Of a DNA stretch of 64,000 nt, positions 27,128 to 35,374 are shown one piece after another. The notes beneath the pieces were generated by a model. It was not told where the DNA came from. It did no database searches and worked only from the letters and a program-made list of their open reading frames with translations. How positions within the stretch are numbered: the stretch's first letter is position 1; every line of letters begins with the position of its first letter. Location of the stretch: positions 124,001 through 188,000 of the forward strand of contig NZ_JBNAFY010000001.1 in assembly GCF_049800915.1 (NCBI RefSeq). Direction: 5' to 3'. The position numbers were made by a program, and so were the translations under genes. Origin of the DNA: Amaricoccus macauensis_A. GTDB taxonomy: Bacteria > Pseudomonadota > Alphaproteobacteria > Rhodobacterales > Rhodobacteraceae.

Positions 27128-27646
27128 GTCAGGTCTCCGGTCGCCGCTCTGGCTTGGTTCTCTGCGTTGGTGGACTCTTTGTCGTGGGTCATCTGGATCG
27201 GCGGAGGAAAGATGGCAAGGGCAGCGGTGAGCATAAAAGCGGACAAGTGGCATGCGTGCCCGCAGCACCAGGGCGGCGGGCAGGCCGGCTGACCTACTGC
27301 GGGTTGATCGAAATGAGCTGGAGATCTGTCGGCAGGGTCGTGGCCGAGATGAGCAAATCGCTTGTGACCGTTCCGTCGAAGAAGTTCAAGGCCTGCAAGA
27401 TGTTTGGCCTAAGGTAAATATTACAGTCGATTAGAGCCGCAAGTTCGCAGTAGATTGCGTGCATCAGCGGTTGAAAGCGATCTGCAGTCGAGAACATGGC
27501 CTCAGCCTTCGGCGGCAATGCCGCTTGCTAACCTGACTCGCTCCAACCTCTACGACCACCCGCGTGGCGAAAGCGCTGAGAACCTGGCGCTCATGAAGTT
27601 CATCCGCCGGTAATTCCAGGAAACGCCGTAGTACGGATCTTGGCAG
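27128..27646. other. Gene-poor region with possible 67-aa ORF
   Basis: About 500 bases with little protein-like content. The best candidate is a minus-strand frame at 27294-27497 (MFSTADRFQPL to ISINPQ, 67 aa) after AAGGCTGAGG; it has ordinary amino-acid composition but no recognised family and I would not call it a gene. GGTAAATATTACAGTCG near 27414 repeats the sequence at 26724. Confidence 0.4.
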
Positions 27647-27863
27647 ATGGCCCATCATATGCAGAAAGACCAGCGATGTCAGAAAGACAGATGCCGGACT
27701 CCACAGCAATCAGCGGCATTCGAGAGCGGATTTCGACCATCTTCTCGGAATGATCCAGCCGAACATGTTTGACTGCAAGCAAGACTCTATCGAGCACTAA
27801 GAACGGATACACAGCACAAGACGGGGGGATGCAAACTTCATGAGGCCCAAATGAGCCTTTTTT
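27647..27863 (+). pseudogene. Decayed copy B of the 5.5-kb dispersed unit
   Basis: Same orientation and layout as 5455-5677. The body from AAGACCAGCGATGTCAG to the stop TAA at 27800 keeps the frame, with about 12 base changes in 135 by hand count (four silent, six amino-acid-changing codons). Near the start a 2-base net loss puts the ATG at 27647 out of frame, and the terminator stem has eroded to about 4 bp with six T left. It looks like an inactivated duplicate. Confidence 0.75.
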
Positions 27864-28031
27864 GGCTTACATCGTGTGCTCTTGTGGCCGCCAAAGCGAC
27901 TTTGAACCATTCACGGTGTTGAAGGCGCGCGAGGAGGGCGCACGCCCGACGGTTACCCCTACAAGAATGCGTGCGGCGAAAACCGGAGGCTGGACGGCGG
28001 GGAGCTGCCCCAGCCGAAATCTGAAACGTCT
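27864..28031. other. Intergenic spacer before dadA stop
   Basis: No gene seen. Normal GC content resumes here. Confidence 0.4.
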
Positions 28032-29291
28032 TCAGGTTGCGTAGCGCTCCGCGGTAAGGCCATCGAAGGAGATCTCCGGTTCCTGCCCAAGTACAACGTC
28101 GGTCACCGCCCGCGCCGAGCCGCAGGCCATTGTCCAGCCCAGCGTGCCGTGTCCCGTGTTCAGAAAGAGGTTGTCGTATTTCGACGGACCAAGCACCGGC
28201 GTTCCATCCGGCGTCATGGGGCGCAGACCGGTCCAGCCCTCGGCCTTCGAGATGTCGCCTCCACCGGGGAAGAGATCGCCGATCACGTGGCGTACCGTGT
28301 CCGTCGCGTGGGGTCCGAGACGTTTGGAGTAGCCGGCGATCTCGGCCGTGCCGGCGACGCGGATGCGATCGCCGAGACGGGTGATAGCCACCTTGTGAGT
28401 TTCGTCCATGATCGTGGATTGGGGTGCCTTGGCATCGTCGATCACCGGGATCGTCACCGAGTAGCCCTTGACCGGATAGACCGGCAACTTCACCCCAACA
28501 GGATTCAGGACATTCGGCGCGTAGCTGCCAAGCGCACAGATATACTTGTCGCCCGTGATGCGGCCTGCGACTTCGGTATCGACGCCTGCCACCGATCCGT
28601 TCTCGATCGCGATCGACTTGATCGTCTGCCCATACTGGAAGGTGACGCCCATTTCGGCGCATTTCTCGGCCAGCGCGATAGTGAACATGCGGCAATCGCC
28701 CGTACGGTCGGCCGTCAGGCGCAGTCCGCCCACGAACTTGTCGCGCACCTGTGCCAAGGCAGGCTCCGCTGCGATGCAGCCGTCCTGATCGAGCACCTCA
28801 AAGGGGGAGTCGAATTCCGCCAGCACCTCCTGGTCGGCCTTCGATCCCTTCAGCTGTTTCTCCGTGCGGAAGAGCTGCAGCGTGCCCTGTTCGCGACCGT
28901 CATACTCGATGCCGGTTTCGGAGATCAGATCCGGCATCACGTCTCGTGAATAGTTCGAGACCCGAACCATTCGGCTCTTATTGACCCGATAGCTCTCATC
29001 GTTGCAATTCCGGAGCATCTGAAGCCCCCAGGACCACATGGTCGGGCTGATCATCGGCCAGATGAAGAGCGGGCGGCGTTTCATGAAAAGCCATTGCAGG
29101 GCTTTCTTGGGGACGCCCGGTGCGGCCCAGGGTGAGGTCATGCCGTAGCTCAGCTCGCCTGCGTTCGCGTAGCTCGTCTCGAGTCCGGGCCCGGTCTGAC
29201 GGTCAAGGACCGTGACCTCCGCTCCGGCCTTTGCAAGATAGTAGGCGGTTGTAACGCCGATCACGCCGGCCCCCATCACGACAACCTTCAT
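28032..29291 (-). CDS. dadA: D-amino acid dehydrogenase, small subunit type
   Basis: 419-aa FAD-dependent oxidoreductase that deaminates D-amino acids (notably D-alanine) to 2-oxo acids and passes electrons to the respiratory chain. The dinucleotide motif VVVMGAGVIGVTTAYYLAKAG is at the very N-terminus, and the DadA-specific pattern GPGLETSYANAGELSYGMTSPWAAPGVP follows. The C-terminal GWTGLRPMTPDGTPVLGPS and NTGHGTLGWTMACGSA complete the DAO fold. Length matches E. coli DadA (432). ATG 29291 with GGGGAG 8 bases upstream is the right start; the open frame continues far upstream without similarity. No dadX racemase is adjacent. Confidence 0.94.
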   Translation of the reverse strand: MKVVVMGAGVIGVTTAYYLAKAGAEVTVLDRQTGPGLETSYANAGELSYGMTSPWAAPGVPKKALQWLFMKRRPLFIWPMISPTMWSWGLQMLRNCNDESYRVNKSRMVRVSNYSRDVMPDLISETGIEYDGREQGTLQLFRTEKQLKGSKADQEVLAEFDSPFEVLDQDGCIAAEPALAQVRDKFVGGLRLTADRTGDCRMFTIALAEKCAEMGVTFQYGQTIKSIAIENGSVAGVDTEVAGRITGDKYICALGSYAPNVLNPVGVKLPVYPVKGYSVTIPVIDDAKAPQSTIMDETHKVAITRLGDRIRVAGTAEIAGYSKRLGPHATDTVRHVIGDLFPGGGDISKAEGWTGLRPMTPDGTPVLGPSKYDNLFLNTGHGTLGWTMACGSARAVTDVVLGQEPEISFDGLTAERYAT

Positions 29292-29506
29292 GGCGCGCAC
29301 TCCCCTCACCTGAACTCCAGGCGCCGACCTCTCGCTCGCAGGCCGCCGCATTCCAAATGCGCGCGATATTGAGCGGATCGTTCGGCGGGGTGCAAGGCAT
29401 CGCACCGAAATTCGACCCGAAACACCAACCGCCATGTTGCCAGTGCACGCCAACTCGGCAACTGCCACGCGCTTTTGCAATGTGGCGAGGAGTTGGCCGT
29501 GTCGAC

Positions 29507-29534
29507 TTGCAATCGGGGGCGGCTGTGCTAGGCA
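29507..29534 (+). promoter_or_regulatory. Possible pheS promoter
   Basis: TTGCAA (29507-29512) and TAGGCA (29529-29534) with a 16-base spacer lie about 36 bases before pheS. The -10 is poor, so this is only the best candidate in the 279-base gap. Confidence 0.35.
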
Positions 29535-29570
29535 CCTTCGACGCAAATTGCCAGCAGACATGAGGCGAAG

Positions 29571-30647
29571 ATGGACGGGATCACCGAGTTGCGGGAAAAG
29601 TATCTCGGCGCGATCGAGGCGGCGGATGACGAGGCGGCGCTCGAGGACGTTCGCGTTGCAGCTCTCGGCAAGAAAGGCGAGGTTTCCGCACTCATGCGGT
29701 CGCTCGGAGGCATGTCCCCGGAAGAGCGCAAGACCGCCGGACCTGCACTCAATGCGCTGAAGAGCGATCTGAACGGGGCAATCCTTGCGGCGCGGGCTCG
29801 CTTTGCGGATGCGGCGCTCTCTGCGCGACTGGCCACTGAATGGGCGGACGTGACACTGCCATCGCGGCCGCGGACGGAAGGTACGATCCATCCTGTCAGC
29901 CGAGTGATGGAAGAGGTCGTCACGATCTTCGCTGATTTGGGCTTCGCAGTCGCCGAGGGCCCGCAGGTTGAGACGGACTGGTACAACTTCGATGCGCTGA
30001 ACATACCGGGCCACCACCCGGCGCGTGCCGAGATGGATACCTTTTACATGGCGCGGAGCGAGGGCCAAAACCGGCCCCCTCATGTGCTCAGGACCCACAC
30101 GTCTCCGGTTCAGATCCGGCACATGGAAGCCCACGGGGCGCCGTGCCGTGTAATTGCGCCGGGGCGGGTATTCCGGGCAGACTACGACCAGACCCACACA
30201 CCCATGTTCCATCAGATCGAAGGGCTTGCCATCGATCAGGACATCTCGATGGCCAATCTGAAGTGGGTGCTGGAGGAGTTTTTCTCGGCCTACTTCGGCA
30301 CGAGCGTGAAAACGCGCTTCCGTGCTTCGCACTTCCCGTTCACCGAGCCTTCGGCCGAAGTGGATATCCAGTGCTCATGGGTTGGTGGACAACTCAAGGT
30401 CGGCGAGGGCGATGGTTGGCTCGAGGTGCTTGGGTCCGGCATGGTTCATCCCAACGTGCTGCGTGCCGCGAACGTCGATCCGGAAGAATGGCAGGGTTTC
30501 GCGTTCGGAATGGGCATCGACCGTATTGCAATGCTCAAATACGGCATTCCCGATCTGCGGGCCTTCTTCGACAGCGACCTGCGGTGGCTGCGTCATTACG
30601 GGTTTGCCTCGCTCGACATGCCTTCGCTTCATGCCGGGGTAAGCTGA
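29571..30647 (+). CDS. pheS: Phenylalanine-tRNA ligase alpha subunit
   Basis: 358-aa catalytic subunit of the (alpha-beta)2 class II synthetase that charges tRNA-Phe. An N-terminal coiled-coil arm (~1-85) binds tRNA. Motif 2 (VFRADYDQTHTPMFHQIEGL) and motif 3 (GFAFGMGIDRIAMLKYGIPDLR) are intact, with VEIQCSW-like FTEPSAEVDIQCSW between. Length is normal. The beta subunit gene pheT, usually just downstream in bacteria, is not there; the next genes are on the opposite strand. Confidence 0.97.
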   Translation: MDGITELREKYLGAIEAADDEAALEDVRVAALGKKGEVSALMRSLGGMSPEERKTAGPALNALKSDLNGAILAARARFADAALSARLATEWADVTLPSRPRTEGTIHPVSRVMEEVVTIFADLGFAVAEGPQVETDWYNFDALNIPGHHPARAEMDTFYMARSEGQNRPPHVLRTHTSPVQIRHMEAHGAPCRVIAPGRVFRADYDQTHTPMFHQIEGLAIDQDISMANLKWVLEEFFSAYFGTSVKTRFRASHFPFTEPSAEVDIQCSWVGGQLKVGEGDGWLEVLGSGMVHPNVLRAANVDPEEWQGFAFGMGIDRIAMLKYGIPDLRAFFDSDLRWLRHYGFASLDMPSLHAGVS

Positions 30648-30816
30648 TCCGCTCGCAAGAGTGCCTTGAGAAATGGCCCCGCTCGACCTCCATGGAGGGG
30701 CGAGCCTGGCGGCAGGACATGACCCGCGATGCCCCGAGGCAATTTCCTGCCCCGGGGCCGTATTTTACCAGTCCAGCATCCAGGGGTGGCGGGTGTTTCG
30801 GCGGAACTGGCGTTGT

Positions 30817-31248
30817 TCAGCTCGTCTGCAAGAGACGCATGCGCACCTGCAGTTGAGGCGCCAGCCACATTCCGGCGATCATCGCAATGGCGAAGATGAG
30901 GCCAGATGTGCCGCCGTAGCTGAGCGAGGCCATCGCCGGTCCCGGACAGATGCCTGCGAGGCCCCAGCCCGCGCCGAAGATCAGAGCCCCGATGATCAGA
31001 CGGGAATCCACTTCGGATTTCGCTGGCCCGGGTATCGGAGCCCCGAGGAGACTCGTGCGGCGCCTCTGGAGCCATTTCCAGGCAAATACCATGGGCAGGA
31101 TTGCGCCGCCCATGACGAAGGCCAGCGTCGGGTCCCAGTCTCCGGTTACATCGAGCCAGCCCTGCACCTTCTTCGTATCGGTCATGCCTGACAGCAGGAG
31201 TCCGAGCTCGAAAAGGGCGCCGGACAACGCCGAAAAGATCAGTCTCAT
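30817..31248 (-). CDS. YeeE/YedE-type transporter, second half (DUF6691-like)
   Basis: 143 aa with about four membrane helices. ALFELGLLLSGMTDTKKVQGWLDVTGDWDPTLAFV and GAGWGLAGICPGPAMASLSYG are typical of the short partner of split YeeE/YedE proteins, which import thiosulfate or related sulfur species. The Cys in GICPGP is the conserved one. Overlaps the first half by 4 bases and is co-transcribed with it. About 170 bases after its stop lies the end of convergent pheS. Confidence 0.9.
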   Translation of the reverse strand: MRLIFSALSGALFELGLLLSGMTDTKKVQGWLDVTGDWDPTLAFVMGGAILPMVFAWKWLQRRRTSLLGAPIPGPAKSEVDSRLIIGALIFGAGWGLAGICPGPAMASLSYGGTSGLIFAIAMIAGMWLAPQLQVRMRLLQTS

Positions 31249-31676
31249 TGGATGATTCCCAGTGCGTGTTTTGCTATCAGCACGGTCGCAGCCCCTGAGG
31301 CCAGATAAACCGCGGTTGCGAGAATGCTACGGGTGGAGAGCCTCGAAATGCCGCAGACACCATGACCGGATGTGCACCCGCTTCCGATCCGCGTTCCAAT
31401 GCCGACCAGCAGTCCGGCCAGTATCAGAATAGGGACGTTGTGAGTCGCATTGGTGGCGGGGGCCCCGAACAGCGCGGTTGCAGCCGCAGGAGCGAGCACC
31501 AATGCACCGAGGAATGCCGCGCGCTCGGCAAAGTTCGACTTCCCCGTTCCGTCGATCAGGCCACCGAGGATGCCACTGGCACCCATGATCCGGCCATTCA
31601 CCAAGAGAAATAGACTCCCGGCGGCTCCAATGAGCAGTCCGCCGAGCAGGCCCATCGTCCAATCTGCCAACCACAT
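31245..31676 (-). CDS. YeeE/YedE-type sulfur transporter, first half
   Basis: 143 aa, four or so membrane helices. The motif GIGTRIGSGCTSGHGVCG (~residues 100-117), with two cysteines, is the signature of the sulphur transport family (YeeE/YedE, PmpA). NGRIMGASGILGGLIDG is also typical. Together with the downstream half it equals one full YeeE. Such pairs commonly accompany sulfide or thiosulfate oxidation genes and rhodaneses, none of which are near. A promoter candidate lies directly upstream. Confidence 0.92.
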   Translation of the reverse strand: MWLADWTMGLLGGLLIGAAGSLFLLVNGRIMGASGILGGLIDGTGKSNFAERAAFLGALVLAPAAATALFGAPATNATHNVPILILAGLLVGIGTRIGSGCTSGHGVCGISRLSTRSILATAVYLASGAATVLIAKHALGIIQ

Positions 31677-31715
31677 TCGGATTGATCCTTCGATCTGCGT
31701 TCCCCAAGCAGACCC

Positions 31716-31744
31716 TAATATGTGTGCTGTATTATATATGTCAA
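31716..31744 (-). promoter_or_regulatory. Promoter candidate of the YeeE/YedE pair
   Basis: On the minus strand TTGACA (31739-31744) and ATATTA (31716-31721) are separated by 17 bases in a very AT-rich gap, 40 bases before the start codon. ATTCATTTATTGACA just upstream could be a regulator site, but no clear sulfide-responsive repressor palindrome was identified. Confidence 0.5.
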
Positions 31745-31769
31745 TAAATGAATGTGTTTGTGCCTTGCC

Positions 31770-33320
31770 TTAGTCGGTTATCATGAACCCGACATCCGTT
31801 GGTGCGGAAACACCAGAGTTGCGTGCGATTACATCACCCAAGCTCCCGGTTGCCTCGATCACGCGAAGCCCGACCTCCGAGAACGTGTCGGGCCCATAGA
31901 CAGCCTTGGAGAGCAGCGGGTTCGTCAATGCCTGTGTGAAGGCGTCATTTGCGACCATCCTCACAAGTAGGCCACCCATGAGGTCATCGTTCGAATATCC
32001 TTCGGCAAAAATACCGACGAACCACTCGAGCCGGTCCATGGAGCCATACAAATCTTTCAGGCGCTGGGCGAGGACTTCCTCGCCAGTCAGTTCCTCGAAG
32101 GTCGCTAATGGTTTCATTCCGTAGCGTGCCCTGTAGTCGTTGTAAGGCGCAAGCTGACAGCGGCGCGCCATTTGCATGCTGACCCGCTGAACATCCATCA
32201 GTATTGAGTCGGTATTTCCCAGGCCAATCCTGCCGGCTCTCTGACGCGAGGCATCAAGGCTGAGACGCTCGACGCCTAGCTCGATGGCCCGACGATTGTT
32301 GCGCACCAGAAAACCGGCGCTTTCGGTCTGTCCCGCAAACTCGACAGTCGAGGGAATGAGGTCATGCCAGCGATAGAGGAGAGCGAACTCGACCGCTATC
32401 CAGTTCGTACGATACCAGCTTTCCTTTTCCGCCATGCCGGGTTCGGCAAAAAGCGGAAAGGGTTGCGGGGAGATGTGGACGATGTATTCGCCAATCACGA
32501 TCTTGAGCAATTCGACGATACAGACGTTTCGCGTGGTCTGAAACACCCTCTCATCGTCCCAATCCGGGTAGGCGTCGGACAGAATGCCGGCTACGCGATT
32601 GTGCTCGCGTAGAAAGACCGTGTTCATCAGCGTGTTGCCGATGGTGACATTTCCATGTTCCAAGCCGACAGCAAAGGCATGCCGCTTCTCCTCGTCAGTG
32701 GAGTTCTGGAAGACACGGTGGAAATTGACCGGAGAGTGGAGGTTTGCGAATTCAGGTTTCATCGTCGGCCCGTCTTCGCCCTCTTCGAAAAGGAAGACAG
32801 GCCATTCAGCGCCGTCGATTGTCTGGCTCTTGAGCCTGCCGCCTTCGTGGGCGCGAAGCAGATCGGTTTGCGCCTCGCTCAACCCGTAAATTTGACAAAG
32901 GTCGATTTCATGGTTGCTCTCGTTCTCGGCAAAATCCTGATCCGGTTCCGGTTTCCACTTCGTGCGCAGAAAGCTGTCGGTGAACCACTGCGCGAAGAAC
33001 GGGAAGAGCAAGGTGGTGTCTACTGCTCGCAGATCCTTTGTCCGTTCAAATAGAGTAAGGACATCTTCGAGCGGTGGCAGGTTGAGGCTCGGTGCGGGGG
33101 GCAGATGGCGACCAGAATAGGCGCGGTTGGTCAGTCCTGGCCAAGTCGAATAGCCTCCCTTCATCGTCAGGGGGCGAGGTCTCGGCGGAACCGCAAAGGC
33201 CAGCTGGTTTATGAGGTACCTGTTCAGAGCGCGGTGAAGCGGAGGAATGCGAGGGATCGTGGTGTAGATTGCCGCAAGAATTCTGGTGCGAAAGTTCGCG
33301 GAACGCGTCCCGTTTTTCAT
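31770..33320 (-). CDS. Cyclooxygenase-like animal haem peroxidase family dioxygenase
   Basis: 516 aa, clearly in the prostaglandin synthase / linoleate diol synthase / alpha-dioxygenase group. The stretch EFALLYRWHDLIP carries the radical Tyr316 and proximal haem His319 (YHWH in COX, YRWH in fungal diol synthases). LREHNR, YNDYRARYGMKPLATFEELTGE and LKDLYGSMDRLEWFVG follow COX closely. At the distal-haem site FFAQWFTDSF aligns with COX FFAQHFTHQF: Gln111 is kept but the distal His is Asp115. A fatty-acid oxygenase with altered peroxidase function is the best guess. Start ATG 33320 has TAGGAG 7 bases upstream. No signal peptide or EGF domain. Confidence 0.88.
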   Translation of the reverse strand: MKNGTRSANFRTRILAAIYTTIPRIPPLHRALNRYLINQLAFAVPPRPRPLTMKGGYSTWPGLTNRAYSGRHLPPAPSLNLPPLEDVLTLFERTKDLRAVDTTLLFPFFAQWFTDSFLRTKWKPEPDQDFAENESNHEIDLCQIYGLSEAQTDLLRAHEGGRLKSQTIDGAEWPVFLFEEGEDGPTMKPEFANLHSPVNFHRVFQNSTDEEKRHAFAVGLEHGNVTIGNTLMNTVFLREHNRVAGILSDAYPDWDDERVFQTTRNVCIVELLKIVIGEYIVHISPQPFPLFAEPGMAEKESWYRTNWIAVEFALLYRWHDLIPSTVEFAGQTESAGFLVRNNRRAIELGVERLSLDASRQRAGRIGLGNTDSILMDVQRVSMQMARRCQLAPYNDYRARYGMKPLATFEELTGEEVLAQRLKDLYGSMDRLEWFVGIFAEGYSNDDLMGGLLVRMVANDAFTQALTNPLLSKAVYGPDTFSEVGLRVIEATGSLGDVIARNSGVSAPTDVGFMITD

Positions 33321-33330
33321 GAAATCACTC

Positions 33331-33405
33331 CTAATCGATACGAGAAAAATGCAATTGCAACTAATGAGTGCGCTCAATAGTAGCACGTTTCACGTGTATC
33401 GATAA
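33331..33405. promoter_or_regulatory. Palindrome-rich leader of the peroxidase gene
   Basis: TATCGATTAGGA on the minus strand at the ribosome site and TATCGATAAGGA on the plus strand near 33395 form an inverted pair about 60 bases apart. Between them are the perfect palindrome TGCAATTGCA and CACGT-TTC-ACGTG. Several regulator sites are possible; none assigned. Confidence 0.4.
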
Positions 33406-33502
33406 GGATTGCAGGCAGTAAAATGCGCGTGCTTTGAACCCGACCCTTGTGTAGGGGGCGGTTCAATTCACCGATGGGACACCAGACGCCGGAGCGGCGC
33501 CC

Positions 33503-34294
33503 TCAACTCTTACGGACGATTCCGGTCAGTGTCTCGAAGACATGCGGGTTGGCGGCGACAACACTGCGGCTCTCGAACATGCCGGCGCCTTCCTGGATGG
33601 GGCCCGTGAACCCGCCCGCTTCCCGGACGAGCAGAAGCCCGGCCGCCATGTCCCAGGGTCTGATCCCGCGCTCCCAATAGCCGTCGTATCGCCCGGCCGC
33701 GACATATGCGAGATCAAGGGCAGCAGCGCCCCAGCGCCGAATTCCGGCGGTGCGGGGGGTAAGCTCGGCGAGGTCACGCAGCGTTTTGGGCAATAGAGGC
33801 GAACCGCCAAAAGGCACTCCGGTGGCGAAGATCATCTCAATCATGTCGCGTCTGCCGGATACCCGAAGGCGGCGATCGTTCATCCATGCCCCGGAGCCCT
33901 TCTCGGCGACGAAGATCTCGTCCTTCGCAGGATCATAGACGACGGCCGCGACCACCTGTCCCTTGTGTTCGAGGGCAATGGAGATAGCCCAGTGCGGGAG
34001 ACCGTGGAGATAGTTCGTGGTTCCATCAAGTGGGTCAACGATCCATCTGCGCGTGGGGTCCGTACCCGGCACTTCCTCACTTTCCTCACCCAGCCAGCCG
34101 TAGTTCGGGCGGGCCTCGGTAAGCTCGGTGCGAATGATCTCCTCGGCCCGCATGTCGGCGCGGCTCACGAAATCGCCGGGCCCCTTCGCCGAAACCTGAA
34201 GGTTTTCGACCTCATTGAAATCCCGAACCAGACTCCGCCCGGCTTTGCGGGCCGCCTTGATCATGATGTTCACATTTGCCGAAGCTTGCGTCAT
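33503..34294 (-). CDS. Inositol monophosphatase family phosphatase (SuhB-like)
   Basis: 263 aa, Mg-dependent phosphatase. Metal-site motifs are GEESEE (~68-73), WIVDPLDGTTNYLHGLPHW (~83-101) and the C-terminal GYWERGIRPWDMAAGLLLVREAGG, all intact. The family covers inositol-1-phosphatase and the SuhB protein that modulates rRNA transcription; the sequence alone does not decide which. Length matches SuhB (267). Stands alone between the peroxidase leader and the EF-hand gene. Confidence 0.93.
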   Translation of the reverse strand: MTQASANVNIMIKAARKAGRSLVRDFNEVENLQVSAKGPGDFVSRADMRAEEIIRTELTEARPNYGWLGEESEEVPGTDPTRRWIVDPLDGTTNYLHGLPHWAISIALEHKGQVVAAVVYDPAKDEIFVAEKGSGAWMNDRRLRVSGRRDMIEMIFATGVPFGGSPLLPKTLRDLAELTPRTAGIRRWGAAALDLAYVAAGRYDGYWERGIRPWDMAAGLLLVREAGGFTGPIQEGAGMFESRSVVAANPHVFETLTGIVRKS

Positions 34295-34332
34295 GGCGCT
34301 TGGTCTGCCTTGTTCGGGGGGAGGTTGCGGCC

Positions 34333-34572
34333 TCAGCGTTCGTTCTGGAACCGGTTGATGGAGTTTAGGGCGGGCATCTCGGTCTTGTCGATGACGCCGT
34401 TTCCGTTGCGGTCAGCCTTCTTGATCAAGACAAGATTGAGGCGAGGAAAGGTTTCCTCTGCCTCGTCGAAGGAGACAACACCGTCGCGGTTGCGGTCTGT
34501 ATGGCTGAAGGACGCAGCATGGGCCAAGGTCGCAAGGCACGAAAGAGCCATCACAATCAGAGCCATTCGCAT
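34333..34572 (-). CDS. Periplasmic EF-hand calcium-binding protein
   Basis: 79 aa. A signal peptide (MRMALIVMALSCLATLAHA) is followed by two EF-hand loops, DRNRDGVVSFDE and DRNGNGVIDKTE, with Asp/Asn at positions 1, 3, 5 and Glu at 12. It should bind two calcium ions in the periplasm. ATG 34572 is preferred over the upstream GTG; GAAGGTGAG lies before it. Target unknown. Its stop lies about 40 bases from the next gene in the same direction. Confidence 0.85.
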   Translation of the reverse strand: MRMALIVMALSCLATLAHAASFSHTDRNRDGVVSFDEAEETFPRLNLVLIKKADRNGNGVIDKTEMPALNSINRFQNER

Positions 34573-34649
34573 CACGGAGTAATCTCACCTTCCAGCCATG
34601 CGGGTGATCCGCCGAGGAGACGCATATCCGCAATGCATAACACGTTAAA

Positions 34650-34665
34650 CGGGCCAGAAGGCCCG
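34650..34665 (-). terminator. rpmB terminator
   Basis: CGGGCC-TTCT-GGCCCG on the minus strand with a stable tetraloop, followed by TTTAA, 40 bases after the rpmB stop. Confidence 0.75.
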
Positions 34666-34705
34666 CTCGAAACCGCTTTCGCAATTACCCTTAGGCGCTG
34701 CGCGC

Positions 34706-34999
34706 TCAGGCGGCAGCGCTCTGCTGTGCCTTGGCGATATCGCGCTTCAGCTTGAGAGCCTTCGGCGAGAGTTCGTCGTCCTTCGACTTTGCGAGGAACG
34801 CGTCGAGGCCGCCCCGGTGGTCAACTGTCCGAAGAGCAGCGGAGCTGATCCGGAAGGACACGGTCTGCCCGAGGGTTTCGCTGGTGAGCGAAACGGTATT
34901 GAGGTTCGGCAGGAAGCGGCGTTTCGTCTTGTTGTGGGCGTGGCTGACGTTGTTGCCCACCATTACGGTCTTACCGGTCAGTTCGCAGCGGCGCGACAT
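34706..34999 (-). CDS. rpmB: 50S ribosomal protein L28
   Basis: 97 aa, starting MSRRCELTGKTVMVGNNVSHAHNKTKRRFLPNL, the typical L28 N-terminus with a single Cys rather than zinc-binding CxxC pairs. Alphaproteobacterial L28 of this length is usual. It is a structural part of the large subunit. Monocistronic with its own terminator. Confidence 0.98.
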   Translation of the reverse strand: MSRRCELTGKTVMVGNNVSHAHNKTKRRFLPNLNTVSLTSETLGQTVSFRISSAALRTVDHRGGLDAFLAKSKDDELSPKALKLKRDIAKAQQSAAA

Positions 35000-35143
35000 A
35001 TTTCTTTTTCCTTGCTCTGGGCGTTGCCCTGTTCACGACTCATCCTGGACGCCGGACTGCCTAGGGCGCCATAAAATCTGGAAGCGGCCTCCTAGCCGAT
35101 ACGGTTTCACCCGTCAAGGCCCGGAGCTGCGGCTCTTGCGCAA

Positions 35144-35374
35144 TCAACGCGACCTGGCTCCACGTCCGCCGCGTCGTCTGGGTTTTACCCGTTCAGTGCG
35201 CGAGGGCAACTCATTCATGATGGCCTGGCGTTGCTGTGGCGGTAGACTCGACCAAGCTGCGATCTCCTCGAGCGAGCGGTAGCACCCGAGGCACAGTCCA
35301 GACTCCTCATGGATCACACAAACCTTCACGCAAGGGCTCTCGACCTCTTCACGCTTCCAGACATCATCGGTCAT
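35144..35374 (-). CDS. DUF1289 domain protein
   Basis: 76 aa with the DUF1289 cysteine pattern SPCVKVCVIHEESGLCLGCYR, four Cys that may bind a metal or iron-sulfur cluster, followed by LEEIAAWSSLPPQQRQAIM. The C-terminus is an Arg-rich tail. Overlaps ruvX by 4 bases, third gene of ccmI-ruvX-DUF1289. Function not established. Confidence 0.9.
   Translation of the reverse strand: MTDDVWKREEVESPCVKVCVIHEESGLCLGCYRSLEEIAAWSSLPPQQRQAIMNELPSRTERVKPRRRGGRGARSR

Noticed and set aside
26507..27292. 261-codon plus-strand frame
   Set aside because: Composition is not protein-like and it runs opposite a small membrane-protein candidate with a better ribosome site.
33440..33480. tRNA-like T-arm (GGTTCAATTC)
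   Set aside because: No matching acceptor, D or anticodon arms around it.
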